A program made the position numbers and the translations under genes. The notes below the pieces were generated by a model that did not search any database, had not been told where the DNA came from, and worked only from the letters and a program-made list of their open reading frames with translations. 64,000 nucleotides of DNA from Aegilops tauschii subsp. strangulata (lineage: Eukaryota; Streptophyta; Magnoliopsida; Poales; Poaceae): NCBI RefSeq assembly GCF_002575655.3, contig NC_053039.3, positions 220,119,622 through 220,183,621 on the forward strand, read 5' to 3'. Positions 45,387 to 56,985 of this stretch are shown piece by piece; positions within the stretch are counted from its first letter, which is position 1, and each line of letters starts with the position of its first letter.

Positions 45387-46084
45387 CCTCCTAACTATTC
45401 CTCGAAGTCGAACTCCACGTAGAATCATCCTCGGGATCCTCTGGCTCCTGGACTCCATCATATGATCGCGGTAACCGGGAAAAGGGTAAAAAGAAGTAGC
45501 AAAGCAACTGTGAGTACTCATCCAAAGTACTCGCAAGCAAGGATCTACACTACATATGCATCGGTATCAATGAAAGGTAGTATCTGTGGATTGAACTGCA
45601 GAATGCCAGAATGAGAGGGGGAGAAGCTAGTCCTATCAAAGACTACACTTCTGGCAGCCTCCATCTTGAAGCACATAGAAGAGAGTAGCTGGTAAGTTAA
45701 CCAAGTAACAACGTATAACATAAACCTACCCGATGTTCCTCTCCTCGTCACCCTGTGAGAGAGCGATCATCGGGTTGTCTCTGGAACTTATCTAGGTGTG
45801 TTTTATTAAGTATCCGCTTCTAGTTGTCATGAGGTCGGAATACAACTCCAGGTCGTCCTGTTACTGTGGACACGGCTATTCGAATAGATCAATCTTCCCT
45901 GTAGGGGTGCACCACATTACCCAACATGCTCGATCACTCTGGCCGGACACACTTTCCTGGGTCATGCCCGGCCTCGGAAGATCAACACGTCGCAGCCCAG
46001 TGGTGCTCGATGGTGACAGAGAGATTTGTAGACCAGTTCGTCCTTCTGTCAAACGACTACGTCTGGTTGGAGGGGTTGTGACTT
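45387..46084. other. Unclassified, probably retrotransposon debris
   Basis: About 700 bases with no LTR edges, no intact ORF and no motif I can name. Phrases such as gtgagtactcatccaaagtac look like untranslated parts of cereal LTR elements, but this is an impression. The short open frames here are not convincing. Confidence 0.4.
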
Positions 46085-47136
46085 AACACGGAATACAAAC
46101 TCTCTTCGCCCTATTCTCCTTCAACTCAAAGCTGATCAGACTCTAGTTGATTTCACTCATGGTAGATACTTGTCAGCTATCTCCATACCTTCGATCGACC
46201 TCAGCGAACCACAATCACTCTTGGTTGCTGAAGATCTAGCTCGGTGAAGACAACAACTCTTCAACACTCAAGCTGACACCTATCCGTCTAGAGAGTGCGC
46301 AACTCTCAAGAGTAATAGGTACAAGAACTCTAACTCGGAACTATTGTGATGCTCAACCACTGTCTAAGTTTGGGCTCTTGATTTTTTCTCTCGGTGGATC
46401 TTAAACTCAAATCATTCGAAGAGGGGATGCTCAATAAATCTTCTCAGAAATATTAAGCGGACCAGCCAACGAACAACGTTGGAGCAGGGTGGCTATTTAT
46501 AGCCGCAGCCTTCCCTGAAGGGAAATGACCAAATTGGACATGTGGAGCAGCCAATGGCCGAATGACACGAGTCCAACGGTCGGAAATTGAGCACAACGGT
46601 AACATCACTTACGGAGCAAGTAAAGATAACTCCTTAGTTCAAAAGATATCTCCTGCAGCACGAAGAGCAACGTCTACTGCTGCCAGGTAATCATTCGAAG
46701 CATAAAGAGATTTCTCTAGCATCTTTCATAGGTTTTGGGCTAGGCATCACAGTGGATCTAAGCTTCGAGAACCTATACCCCTCATAATAGTACGGAGGTC
46801 CTATGACTCAAATGAATGAAAGAAAAACAATGAAATGAATACTACGTCTTCACTTTGTCTTCGACTTCCATTCGATGCAGTCAGTTTCTTCGGACAGAAA
46901 CTCCGAACCAAATGCTTCATGTCAGCAATAAATTTTCGAGGGGCTAACTCCTTCACATCAATCTTCTCGCCTACATGTCTTCAACAGATGTAGCTCATTC
47001 TTATCTGCAACGCAGATATCCTTCGGTGAAGTTCCTCGAACTTGACACCAGAGACAGCATTCTCTTCAGTACTGCATGGCCTATTTCTCTCTGTGTGCAC
47101 TAGCAAAAAATCAGTCTATGCATGTTTCTGTCAACA
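46085..47136 (-). repeat. Orphan LTR, minus strand (left edge uncertain)
   Basis: The right edge, in sense orientation, starts tgttgacagaaacatgc, a typical LTR start. A sense TATAAATA lies at 46494-46501, about 640 bases in. No matching partner LTR, primer site or ORF is in the window. The left edge is a guess. Confidence 0.45.
46494..46501 (-). promoter_or_regulatory. TATA box of the orphan LTR
   Basis: TATAAATA in sense orientation in a cggc-tataaatagcc context. Confidence 0.45.
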
Positions 47137-47645
47137 ATCTCCAAAACAAATGAGGGAAATTATTGCACCAACAAAACTTTTTGGAGATTTTTTATGGTGA
47201 TAAGAGACCTTGGAAGCTTCTAGAGGCCACGAGAAGATGAAAGTGGGGCTCACTAGGCACCAGGGCATGCCAGGGGCCTCTGGAGTGCCTTGGTGGGTAG
47301 TGGAACCCACGGGCATCGTTTTGACCTACCTCTGCCTGTATAAATACTCTAAAATCCCAAAACCCGCACGGGAGTCCACGAAATACTTTCTCCGCCGCCG
47401 CAAGTTCCAGAACCAAGATATCCAATCTAGATGCCTTTTCTAGCACTCTGCCGGAGGGGGGAACGATCATGGAGGGGTTCTTCATCATCCTTGCTACCCC
47501 TTCGATGATGCGTGAGTAGTTTACCACAGACCTACGGGTCCGCAGTTAGTAGCTAGATGGTTTCTTCTCTCTTTTTGATCTTCAATACAATGGTCTCCTC
47601 GGTGTTCTTGGAGATCTATTTGATGTAATGACTTTTTGCGATGTG
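47137..47645 (+). repeat. LTR fragment related to the element E/H family
   Basis: aaactttttggagatttttt, TATAAATA (47339-47346), gatgcgtgagtagtttacc and caatacaatggtctcc match the order of the element E LTR. It is cut on the left by the orphan LTR and on the right by family G LTR G1. Confidence 0.65.
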
Positions 47646-48761
47646 TGATAACCCACAAGTATAGGGGATCGCAACAGTTTTTGAGGGTAGAGTATTCAAC
47701 CCAAATTTATAGATTCGACACAAGGGGAGCCAAAGAATATTTGAAGGTATTAGTAGCTGAGTTGTCAATTCAGCCACGCATGGAGATTAATTCTCTGCAG
47801 CAACGCGACCAGTAGCAAAGTAATATGATAGTTTTGATAGTAGTGACAGTAGCAATAGTAACGGTAACAGTGATAGCAGTATTTTGTAGCAAGTGCAACA
47901 GTAACGATAGCAGTAGTAACTTAGCAAGAACAATATACGATAAATCCGTAGGCATTGGATCGGTAATTCGTTGCATGATATTCATCATGTGACAGTCATA
48001 ACCTAGGGCGATACGGTAATAGCTCCAGTTCATAAATATAATGTAGGCATGTATTCCGTAAATAGTCATACGTGCTGATGGAAAGAACTTGCATGACACT
48101 TTTTGTTCTACCCTCCCATGGCAGCGGGGTCCAATAGGAAACTAAGGAATATTAAGGCCTCCTTTTAATAGAGAACCGGAACAAAGCATTAACACACAGT
48201 GAATACATGAACTCCTCAAACTACGGTCATCATCGAGAGTGGTCCCGACTATTGTCACTCCGGGGTTGCCGGATCATAACACGTAGGTGACTATAACTTG
48301 CAAGATCGGATCTAGAACATGGATATAATTGTGATAACATAAACGGTTCAGATTTGAAATCATGGCACCCGGGCCCAAAGTGACAAGCATTAAGCATGGC
48401 AAAGTCATAGCAACATCAATCTCAGAACATAGTGGATACTAGGGATCAGGCCCTAACAAAACTAACTAGATTACATGATGAATCTCTTTCAACTCCTCAG
48501 TGACCAGCGAGCCTACGAAGGAATTAGTCACTCCCGGTGGGGAGTATCATGGAATTGGCGATGGAGGACTGTTGGTGATGACGAAGAACGAAGATCCCCC
48601 TCTCCGGAGCCCCAAACGGACTCCAGATCTTGCCTCCCGATGAAGAACAGGAGGTGATGGCGGCTCCGTCTCGTGGATCGCGATAATTCTTTCTCCCTGA
48701 TTTTTTCTAGAAAAATAGGATTTTATAGCGTCGGTTTTAGGGTATGCGGGGCCACCAGGTG

Positions 48762-48766
48762 GGGAC
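48762..48766. repeat. Target-site duplication of G2, left copy (GGGAC)
   Basis: GGGAC precedes tgataaccc at 48767 and recurs at 50170-50174. Confidence 0.92.
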
Positions 48767-50169
48767 TGATAACCCACAAGTATAGGGGATCACAACAGTT
48801 TTCGAGGGTAGAGTATTCAACCCAAATTTATTGATTCGACACAACGGGAGCCAAAGAATATTCTCAACTATTAGCAGTTGAGTTGTCAATTCAACCACAC
48901 CTGGAAAACTTAATATCTGCAGCAAAGTATTTAGTAGCAAAGTAGTATGGAAGTAACGGTAATGGTGGCAAAAGTAATAGTACAGTTTTGTAGTAATTGT
49001 AATAGTGGCAATGGTAAAGTAACTAAGCAAAGATCAATATGTGAAAAGCTCGTAGGCATTGGATCAGTGATGGATAATTATGTCGGATGCGATTCCTCAT
49101 GCAATAGTTATAACCTAGGGTGACACAGAACTAGCTCCAGTTCATCAATGTAATGTAGGCATGTATTCCGAATATAGTCATACGTGCTTATGGAAAAGAA
49201 CTTGCATGACATCTTTTGTCCTACCCTCCCGTGGCAGTGGGGTCCTATTGGAAACTAAGGGATATTAAGGCCTCCTTTTAATAGAGTACCGGACCAAAGC
49301 ATTAACACTTAGTGAATACATGAACTCCTCAAACTACGGTCATCACCGGGAGTGGTCCCAATTATTTTCACTTCGGGGTTACCGGATCATAACACTTAGT
49401 AGGTGACTATTGACTTGCAAGATAGGATCAAGAACTCACATATATTCATGAAAACATAATAGGTTCAGATCTGAAATCATGGCACTCGGGCCCTAGTGAC
49501 AAGCATTAAGCATAGAAAAGTCATAGCAACATCAATCTCAGAACATAATGGATACCAGGGATCAAACCCTAACAAAACTAACTCGATTACATGATAAATC
49601 TCATCCAACCCATCACCATCCAGCAAGCCTACGATGGAATTACTCACGCACGGCGGTGAGCATCATGAAATTGGTGATGAAGGAAGGTTGATAATGACGA
49701 CGGCGATGGATTCCCCTCTCTAGAGCCCCGAACGGACTCCAGATCAGCCCTCCCGAGAGAGATTAGGGCCTGGCGGCGGCTCCGTATCGTAAAACGTGAT
49801 GAATCCTTCTCTCTGATTTTTTTCTCCCTGAACGTGAATATATAGAGTTGGAGTTGAGGTCGGTGGAGCCTCAGGGGGCCCACGAGGCAGGGACGCGCCC
49901 CAGGGGGGTGGGTGCGCCCTCCACCCTCCTGGACAGGGTGTGGGCCCCCTGGTGTTGATTCTTTCGCAAGTATTTTTTATTAATTCCAAAAATATTCTCC
50001 GTGAAGTTTGAGGTCATTCCGAGAAATTTTATTTCTGCACAAAAATAACACCATGGCAATTCTGCTGAAAACAGCGTCAGTCCGGGTTAGTTCCATTCAA
50101 ATCATGCAAGTTAGAGTCCAAAACAAGGGCAAAAGTGTTTGGAAAAGTAGATACGATGGAGACGTATCA
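48767..50169 (-). mobile_element. Solo LTR of family G (G2, 1403 bp)
   Basis: A complete LTR from tgataaccc to gacgtatca with a perfect GGGAC duplication and no internal region. It inserted into a related LTR (G1), in the same orientation, and later lost its internal part by LTR-LTR recombination. Confidence 0.9.
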
Positions 50170-50461
50170 GGGACAACCCACCTGGGCGCGCGTGGGGGGC
50201 AGGCACGCCCTGGTGGGTTGTGCCCAACCAGGTGCCCCCCTTAGGTGACTCTTGGCTCCAGAAATTCTCTTTTATTGTATAAACAATCCTCGCAAAGTTT
50301 CGTTCCATTCTGAGAACTTTTATTTCTGCACAAAAACAACACCATGGTAGTTCTGCTGAAAACAGCGACAGTCCGGGGTTAGTTTCATTCAAATCATGCA
50401 AATTAGAGTCCAAAACAAGAGGAAAAGCGTTAGGAAAAGTAGATACATTGGAGACGTATCA

Positions 50462-50953
50462 GCTCCCCCAAGCTTAAACCTTTGCTTGTCCTCAAGCAAT
50501 TCAGTTGATAAACTAAAAGTGAAAAAGAAAAACTTTTATGAACTCTTTTGCTCTTGTTTGCATAAATAAGCTTAAACAACACCCAGATTTTCAGCCAACA
50601 TTATAACTAACCATGCCGACAATAACCCTTAAAAATTATATTAACTCATATCAATAACATAATCAGCTAGCGAGCAATAATAAGATATCTCAAACGGCAA
50701 CACGTTGTCAGAACAACCATGATATAATATGACAATAGTGGTATCTCGCTAGCCCTTTCTGAGACCGCAAAACATAAATGCAGAGCACCTCCAAAGTTCA
50801 AGCAGCGACTAAACATTGTAATTCATGGTAGAAAAGATCTAGTCATGATGCAACCAACATTAGCTACACAAAATGCATCAGCATGACAGCAGTGCTCTCA
50901 GGTTCTGGCGCTTATTTTAGAAGGTGATGACACAACATAAAAGTAAATAGATA
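50462..50953 (-). other. Family G element, 3' internal stub next to the CACTA element
   Basis: It begins with the polypurine tract (gctcccccaagctt on the plus strand) and continues AT-rich with no ORF until the CACTA terminus. The rest of the G1 element is missing, or lies beyond the CACTA element outside the window. Confidence 0.65.
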
Positions 50954-51499
50954 CACTACAAAAAAATACACTTCTGTGATGATACGTGTTTGTCACTGTA
51001 GGTCACGTTTTCTGTCATGCATGTACATCCATGACGATTTTATGACAGAATCAAGATAGTCATACATGTGCTGTCGTAGAAGTGTTCCATGACATTACCA
51101 AAATTATCATCACAGAAGTGTTCACTTCCATGACGATAAATGCCGCGTCATGGAAGTTATTTCGTCAAGGGTGACTGACATGTGGCATCCACCGTAACGG
51201 GTCGCCGTTAAGCTATCGGGTCCGGTTTTGGATCCGATAACCCGCTAACAGCCACGACCAATGCCGATTTTCCACATGTAAAATTCTCATTGGCCGACGG
51301 AACCACGTGTCGGCTCCGAGTTGGGACAGATGTCATCCACTCATTGGACAGGAGGCGCCTATGATAGGTGGACATGTGCCATGGCCAACAGTGGCCCATT
51401 CCGGTGAAAAGGCCGGCCTGCTTGAGTTGGTCAAAAGGTAATGGGCCGGCCCACGGAAAGCCTGTTAATGGCATGTTCGTATATATCCCATTTATGGCC

Positions 51500-52140
51500 C
51501 ACTAACTCACGGCCCGTCACGCCCTATCGGAATTAAGCCCAGTAGCTTCATCTGGGCCGTCCATTATGATTCCAGCCCGTTGTAACTTCTGGCCCATGTA
51601 TGGCCCATGATGTCTTTCGGCCCATATGAGGCCTTTGTAACTCTTGGACCATTAACGACCCGTGGTGAAACTAGCCCGTAATGAACAGTGCACCCGCTTT
51701 ATACCCATTAACGGCCCATTATTCCATTGGGCCGTTTCCAACCCGTGTTATCTTTCGGCCTTCTCAGGGCCCATTTATTCTTGGGCTCATTTCCAGCATT
51801 CGGTTACTTACGGCCCGTTACTCACCTTTTCAGCTTGTGGGCCAAATTCAGCGTGTGGTTACAATCGGCCCGTTTGCGGACCGTTAATCCGTTGGGCCGT
51901 TTCCATAATACAGCCGATTAACGATGGCGCATTATGGTCGGCCCATGAATGGACAATTCCAACTCTAGCCCGTTTACGGCCCATAATGCGGTCTGCTATT
52001 GGCCCATGTTTGGCCGATCGATCATACGGCCCGTAGAAGGCCCATTGATGCTACAGCCCGTAGAAAGCCCATTGATGCTATGGCCCGTAGAAGGCCCATT
52101 GTTTCTACGGCCCGTAGAAGGCCCATTGTTTCTACAGTAA
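51500..52140. repeat. CACTA subterminal GGCCC repeats with a 4 x 27-bp tandem array
   Basis: GGCCCATT, GGCCCGTT and GGGCCGTT motifs recur every 20-40 bases. From 52028 to 52135 four contiguous 27-bp units starting ggcccgtagaaggcccattg occur (52028, 52055, 52082, 52109), the second starting agcccgtag. Such subterminal repeats are the usual binding sites of CACTA transposition proteins. Confidence 0.75.
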
Positions 52141-52456
52141 ATATGTAGCCCATGGTTATTGTGGCCTAGTTTTAAAAAATAGGTTATTGCGGCCACTAGC
52201 AAACCGTGGAAAAAGAACTGTACTGACTACAAGCAAACAAATAAATAAGACAACAAGGAAATAAATAAGCAAGCAACTTACGCTAGGCTATCACGACTAT
52301 TACACATATTACATCCGCTAGGCATCAAAGTTCGTCACCAGTGCAAATATAGGGAACAAAGCAGCATATCACATACACTGGTTGTCAAAGTTGGCAACCA
52401 GTGCAAATAAACGCCGCAGCAAAACAAGTCCAGAACTGAAACCACTTCATAAGAGC

Positions 52457-52894
52457 TTAAGAAACAATATCCTGGGTACCCATAATGCTGGCAAGATGCT
52501 TATCAAGCTTATTAGCTTTCTCTTGTTTGGCGCTTAAATCCTCCAGCACTTGCTGTTGCACCAGAAAGTATGCATCTGAATTCTGCAGGGACTTCCTCAG
52601 TCCTTCGGCTTCCTGTCGCATAATATCTGATTGATGTCTTTCAACTTGAAGTTGAGACTCAAGAAGCCGAACTGATTCAGGCAGCGAGTTCGAAGAGCTG
52701 GTGCCAGCAGTAGTAGCCAGTAACTCGAACACTACATCAAGACAAGACTTTGGGGTTGTCTCGGTGTCTTCAATATAGTTTTTATCAGCTTTCTTGGAGA
52801 CCAACAAGGATGTCTCACTATCTTGAACCTTATATGTATTACTTCCTTTACCATTGCATAATGGGGTACTCTTCTACAATATTTTATCCGCGTT
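52457..52894 (-). pseudogene. CACTA accessory gene, last coding exon (coiled coil)
   Basis: Reading leftwards from a splice-acceptor-like ...cttttag at 52895, the exon encodes VQDSETSLLVSKKADKNY and continues to the stop at 52457. Residues of the C-terminal half (SVRLLESQLQVERHQSD, VLEDLSAKQEKANKLDKH) have coiled-coil spacing. A TAG at 52874-52876 interrupts the frame close to the exon start. I take it as the non-TNP2 protein of the CACTA element, by position and character. Its biochemical role is unknown; DNA binding or partner assembly is a guess. Confidence 0.6.
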
Positions 52895-53410
52895 CTAAAA
52901 GAGAAACAAACAAACACATCACAAGTTTACCATGTTGTATATGAAACTCATTTTGGTAAACCAGTTCAGTAGTAAGGTGGACAGGATAACAACATGAAAC
53001 AAACATATATCTATGTAGTATGGTCACTGTATGGTCTATATCATTCTAGTTTATGTTGCCAAATCAAGATAGAGACAGTTCAAATCATATCTATTTAAGA
53101 CAAAGCAGCATAGACATAATATAAGTGTGGGAAACTACACAGCAATAACAACACTTGTAATGTGCATGGCATGAGAACATAACTGTTTATTCAATTGAAA
53201 CTGAAATCAATATAGAGCAAGTTACAACAGCAAACACGTTAAAGAAACAGGTTTAAAACATACCTATTGCACCATTGTATTTTCAATTGCATCCTTCAAA
53301 TTTGAAATTAGTTGGTATGAGTAAATACAATGATGCAGGAGCAAAGGAGTATGAACCATAGCTACGGAACCTGACTTGAGAACAATTCTTCTTCTGCTTT
53401 AAGCATTAAC

Positions 53411-53737
53411 TTGGGTTCGGAGTGGTGGTCCTCGTGCTTTGGGCATCGCGGTTGCCTTACTAACTGCTCGTATTTGGGTGCTCTGTTGTGGAGACGGTGT
53501 TGTGTCAACTGGAACTGGGTTACTATTTGCTGGGGTTGGGGTTAGAAGGGGTGTAGCTGGTTCTCTGTCCAACTGGGTAGGGGTACAATCTGCGTGAGTC
53601 TGGGTTATGTGTGGTGGGGCTGGTTCTTGGGCAAGTACAACCATGGTTCTATCTGCATCGACAGGTAGCACGATCTTTTCTGAAGACCGTGTTTTTACTC
53701 CCACAGATACTGCTATCACCCCCTCCAATTCAAATGG
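53411..53737 (-). pseudogene. CACTA accessory gene, proline/threonine-rich exon
   Basis: An acceptor-like tatcag precedes the exon start (reading PFELEGVIAVSVGVKTRSSE) and a donor-like AA|GTTAAT follows at 53411. The exon encodes a low-complexity stretch rich in Pro, Thr and Gln (TPTPANSNPVPVDTTPSP). Its first part (KTRSSE, then a short acidic/alanine stretch) matches the start of the duplicated exons at 54377-54548 and 54871-55041, so the exons share an ancestor. Splice sites are by eye. Confidence 0.5.
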
Positions 53738-54376
53738 CTGATAAACAAGAAAAGTAATTGAATGTACAGACATTGTAAGATAGACAGGTGCAATGGATAG
53801 TAGGGAAGAAAACAGGGCATGAAATAATTCACATTTATGTTGTCTAACCAAACAGAATAGCATGACATAATTTCAGATATATGATGGCTAATTAAACAGG
53901 ATAGAATGACACAATTTCAAATGTATGATGGCTAACTAAACACGATAGAATGACATACTTCAAAATATGATGACTATGTAAACAGGATGACATGATATAG
54001 CTATACGATGTGTCTATTAAAGTGGTTGGCATGCCATAAATCACAAACATGCCGTCAATGGAAACATGATGGCATGATATAATTCACGGATAGAATGACA
54101 TAATTCAAAATATGATGACTATGTAAAGAGGATGAGATGATATAACTATATTATGTCTTCAGAAAATGGTTTGGCATGCCATAATTCAGATACATGTTGT
54201 CTATGTAAACATCATGGCATGATATAATTCAAATATATGATTTATATACTAAGCAAGTGAGCAGAGGGCAATCACATATATGATGTCTCAACCAAGGAGA
54301 TGGCATTCAGTATTGTGTATATGATGTAAAAACTAAGCATTGCAATACAACATATGCATGATATGAGTAATATAAC

Positions 54377-54548
54377 CCTGCCAAGTTTGAGCATACACCT
54401 CACGGGGGTAATAGGACTGGTCATCGGCCTCTGAATCCTCCTCTAAGGAGCTATCTGTAACCAGCAAGATATCTGCTTCAGCAAGTAGCATTGTCTGCTC
54501 TGAAGACCTTGTTTTCACTCCAGATTTCTCCATCACCAATTCAAATGG
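54377..54548 (-). pseudogene. CACTA accessory gene, duplicated exon copy 2 (172 bp)
   Basis: Flanked by acceptor-like gcatcag and donor-like CAGG|GTTATA. It encodes PFELVMEKSGVKTRSSEQ, an acidic SSLEEDSEADDQSYYP block and EVYAQTWQ. The adjacent copy at 54871-55041 has the same layout. Confidence 0.55.
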
Positions 54549-54660
54549 CTGATGCACAGGAAGAGCAGTTCAATATACATACATTGTCGACAATTGCAAT
54601 TAGAAATACAAAAAAGGACGGCATGATATAATTCACATATATGATGCTTGGATAAACAGC

Positions 54661-54776
54661 ATGGCATTGCATAATTCACATATATAATGCCTTGCAACAA
54701 GATAGCATTGCATAATTCACATATATAATGTCTTGCAACAAGATGGCATTGCATAATTCACATATATGGTAATTGC
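54661..54776. repeat. 41-bp tandem repeat in a CACTA intron
   Basis: About 2.7 units of 41 bp starting atggcattgcataattcaca begin at 54661, 54702 and 54743. Related single copies are scattered through the introns from 53870 to 55240. Confidence 0.75.
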
Positions 54777-54870
54777 ACACTAAACAGGTGGCATTCACAC
54801 AATGCATGTCTAAACTAAGCAAATGACATAACAATGCAAGATACCATACGCACGGTATGAGAAACATAAC

Positions 54871-55041
54871 CCTGCCTAGTTAGAGCATGCACCTCGGGGG
54901 GAAATAGGACTGGTCATCTATCTCTGAATCCTCCTCTAAGGAGCTATCAGTAACCAGCAAGACATGCGCTTCGTCAGATAGCATTGTCTGCTCTGAGGAC
55001 CCTGTTTCCACTCCAGATTTTTCCATGACCGTGCCGAATGG
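54871..55041 (-). pseudogene. CACTA accessory gene, duplicated exon copy 3 (171 bp)
   Basis: Acceptor-like gcaacag and donor-like CAGG|GTTATG flank it. It reads PFGTVMEKSGVETGSSEQ, then SSLEEDSEIDDQSYFP and EVHALTRQ, closely similar to copy 2. It is one base shorter than copy 2, so the two copies cannot keep the same downstream reading phase. Confidence 0.55.
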
Positions 55042-55327
55042 CTGTTGCACAGGAAGAGTAATTGAATGTACTAAAATTGTTGACTAATTTAATACATAAT
55101 AAAAATGATGGCATGATATAATTCACATATAAGATGACTGGCTAACTAGTGTGGCATTGCAAAATTTACATATATGATGCCTGGCTAAACAAGATGGCAT
55201 TGCATGATTCACATATACAATAAAGAAACTAAACAGATGACATTCACACAAAGCATGTCTAAACTAAGCAGATGACATATTTGATGTATAAAGTAAGCAA
55301 TGCAAGGCACCATATGCATGATATTAC

Positions 55328-55524
55328 CAACATCAGCATGCCAAGTTAGAGCGAAGACCTCAGGGGGTAAATAGGAGTGGTCTTCTCCTTCTGAATCCCC
55401 CTCAGAACAGTTATCTTCCTCTTGATGACAATCCAAAATGGGTGGAGGGAGGCTGCCTTTGCGCCCACCATGGAGCGACGTCTGCATGAAATTTTGTTGC
55501 CACGCAAGGCTCGTCTCTTTTGCT
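55328..55524 (-). pseudogene. CACTA accessory gene, related exon copy 1 (197 bp)
   Basis: Acceptor-like catgtag and donor-like GTTG|GTAATA flank it. It encodes TSLHGGRKGSLPPPILDC, then an acidic EEDNCSEGDSEGEDHSYLP block and EVFALTW. The acidic block and EVxAxTW end match copies 2 and 3; the first half differs. Confidence 0.55.
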
Positions 55525-55923
55525 CTACATGTTCAGTTCCATTGTGTACAATAACTGACATGCATATGAATAAAACATAGTGAGATTATGTAAGGAGTGC
55601 ATGCACAAATCTAGAGTGATGGTAGCAAACTGTGGATAGACCCAAAACCAATGATAGCAGGCAGATAATAGCTTTAGTTAAAAAATACAGATAATGGCTC
55701 CTTTAATGTTTGTTTGCACCCAACATGAAACTCATAGTAGACACCCGAGATTAACCAGATAATACTGATTGCTGCCCCCATATGTACCCCACAACCATTT
55801 AAAAACTCAAATTTCAGCATTAGTTTGGACCTGACTCGGAGTCTAATAGGTGAACACGACAATAAAGTAGCATGTCATCATATTAAGCAATGCATAACGT
55901 AAGCAGACACGGAAGAGTGTGAC

Positions 55924-56150
55924 CTCTCTTGCGGACCCGTGTAGTCCTCAAGGTCATCTGCTCAGTTGATGATGGTAATGCAGTTGTCGTGGCTGCCGAC
56001 GGCGAGGAAGAAGATCTGAGGCGGCGAAGGACAGTCTGGAGAGTGGATCCCTGCTGTGGTGAACCCTTCCATCGTTGGAGCAGCTGAGCTGGGGTGGAAC
56101 ACAGCGCAGCAGGAGCGGGACAAACCACACAAGGTTTTCTTTGACACATA
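55924..56150 (-). pseudogene. CACTA accessory gene, upstream exon
   Basis: It follows an acceptor-like tctgttacag, has an ATG reading MCQRKPCVVCP, continues with a Ser/Ala-rich stretch (RLRSSSSPSAATTTALPSS) and ends at a donor-like AAGAG|GTCACA. No named domain is seen. Whether the ATG is a true start is uncertain, since a possible earlier exon is at 56921. Confidence 0.45.
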
Positions 56151-56172
56151 ACTGTAACAGAAGTAATTGTGT

Positions 56173-56612
56173 AAGGGCTTGTTTGAATTTGAGGATTCTA
56201 ACAATGCAGGGATAGGAAATACACAGGAATAGGATAGGAATGCACATGCAAAACAGAGAATTTAAAAACACTGGATTTCTACCAATCTGGGTGTTTGGTT
56301 CACAAGAATTGGAAGATCACAGGATGCAAAGAAGCATGGTGAGATTAAGTCAAACCACAAGAAAATGTACGGTTATAATGCCATTATGCTACTATCTCTT
56401 AGTCTTGTCTTTCATGAATAGGAATTTGAAAAGGAGGACAAGTGGATATTAAAATTCCTACGGTTTTTTTTTCAAGGAGACACTAAAGGAACAAATCCTA
56501 CAGTTTTCCTTTGCTCCATTCCTTTGAACCAAATGCATGAATAGTAGTACCATAGGAAACTTTCCAATTCCTATGTTTTTCCTTCACTTTTCCTTTCAAG
56601 CACTGGCGATTC
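56173..56612. mobile_element. MITE-like insertion in the CACTA element (edges approximate)
   Basis: The left part reads gggcttgtttgaatttgagg and the right part includes ctttgctccattcctttgaacc, with internal aggaatagg/cctatgtttttcc complements. This pattern of degenerate inverted ends with -ggaat-/-attcc- pairs is typical of cereal MITEs, but the ends and duplication are degraded. Confidence 0.35.
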
Positions 56613-56920
56613 TAGTAGGCAGGCTTGAGCAGGGAAAAGCCTACACTCCAAAATGTTTTTATGCTACTTCTACTACTTTGGACCCAGGCCACTGCCCTAC
56701 TAGCTCAACTCCCAGGCCCATCGACAAATGCACAGCTCAAACGCGCAGAGATAAATAATGATGGTGTTCAAGAGAGTCCATCACGGATAGGTAAGTTGCC
56801 TGGTACCTCACTACTTGTCATATAGTAGGAGAAACTAATCATATTTCATGTTACTACGTGTGCTCGGTGGACAATATATATAACATGTAGAGTAAAAAAG
56901 AGATGCAACAAGTGTACAAC

Positions 56921-56985
56921 CTCTTTGGCGAAGCCATGTCGATCTCATCGTGATTGGGTTGGTCGGTGAGGATGCTCCGGCTGAC
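56921..56985 (-). pseudogene. CACTA accessory gene, exon fragment cut by element C
   Basis: The minus-strand reading LTDQPNHDEIDMASPKR ends at a donor-like AAGAG|GTTGTA. Its upstream part lies beyond element C, outside the window. It may be the first coding exon. Confidence 0.35.

Larger units (their letters stand above)
47646..50461 (-). repeat. Family G 3' LTR (G1), interrupted by G2
   Basis: It starts tgataaccc at 47646 and ends gacgtatca at 50461, with the solo LTR G2 and its duplication removed. A sense-strand polypurine tract (agcttgggggagc) follows directly, so this is a 3' LTR of a minus-strand element. Confidence 0.8.
50954..56985 (-). mobile_element. CACTA DNA transposon, one end visible, interrupted by element C
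   Basis: It begins cactacaaaaaaatacactt, a CACTA terminal sequence, followed by a region with short inverted phrases (cttctgtgatgata, atgacgataaat) and then GGCCC-rich subterminal repeats up to about 52140. A multi-exon minus-strand gene remnant follows from 52457 to 56985, where element C interrupts it. The other terminus and the main TNP2-type transposase are not in the window. The structure matches large Triticeae CACTA elements. Confidence 0.82.

Noticed and set aside
45796..46086. A 96-residue plus-strand ORF with a gene-like look
   Set aside because: No recognisable domain, no conserved partner, and it sits in transposon debris.
52028..52135. A possible CRISPR-like array
   Set aside because: The 27-bp units are contiguous, without spacers, and belong to CACTA subterminal repeats in a plant genome.
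51662..52140. A 124-residue ORF and repetitive PVEGPL-type ORFs in the CACTA subterminal region
   Set aside because: The translations simply follow the GGCCC repeats in several frames and both strands.
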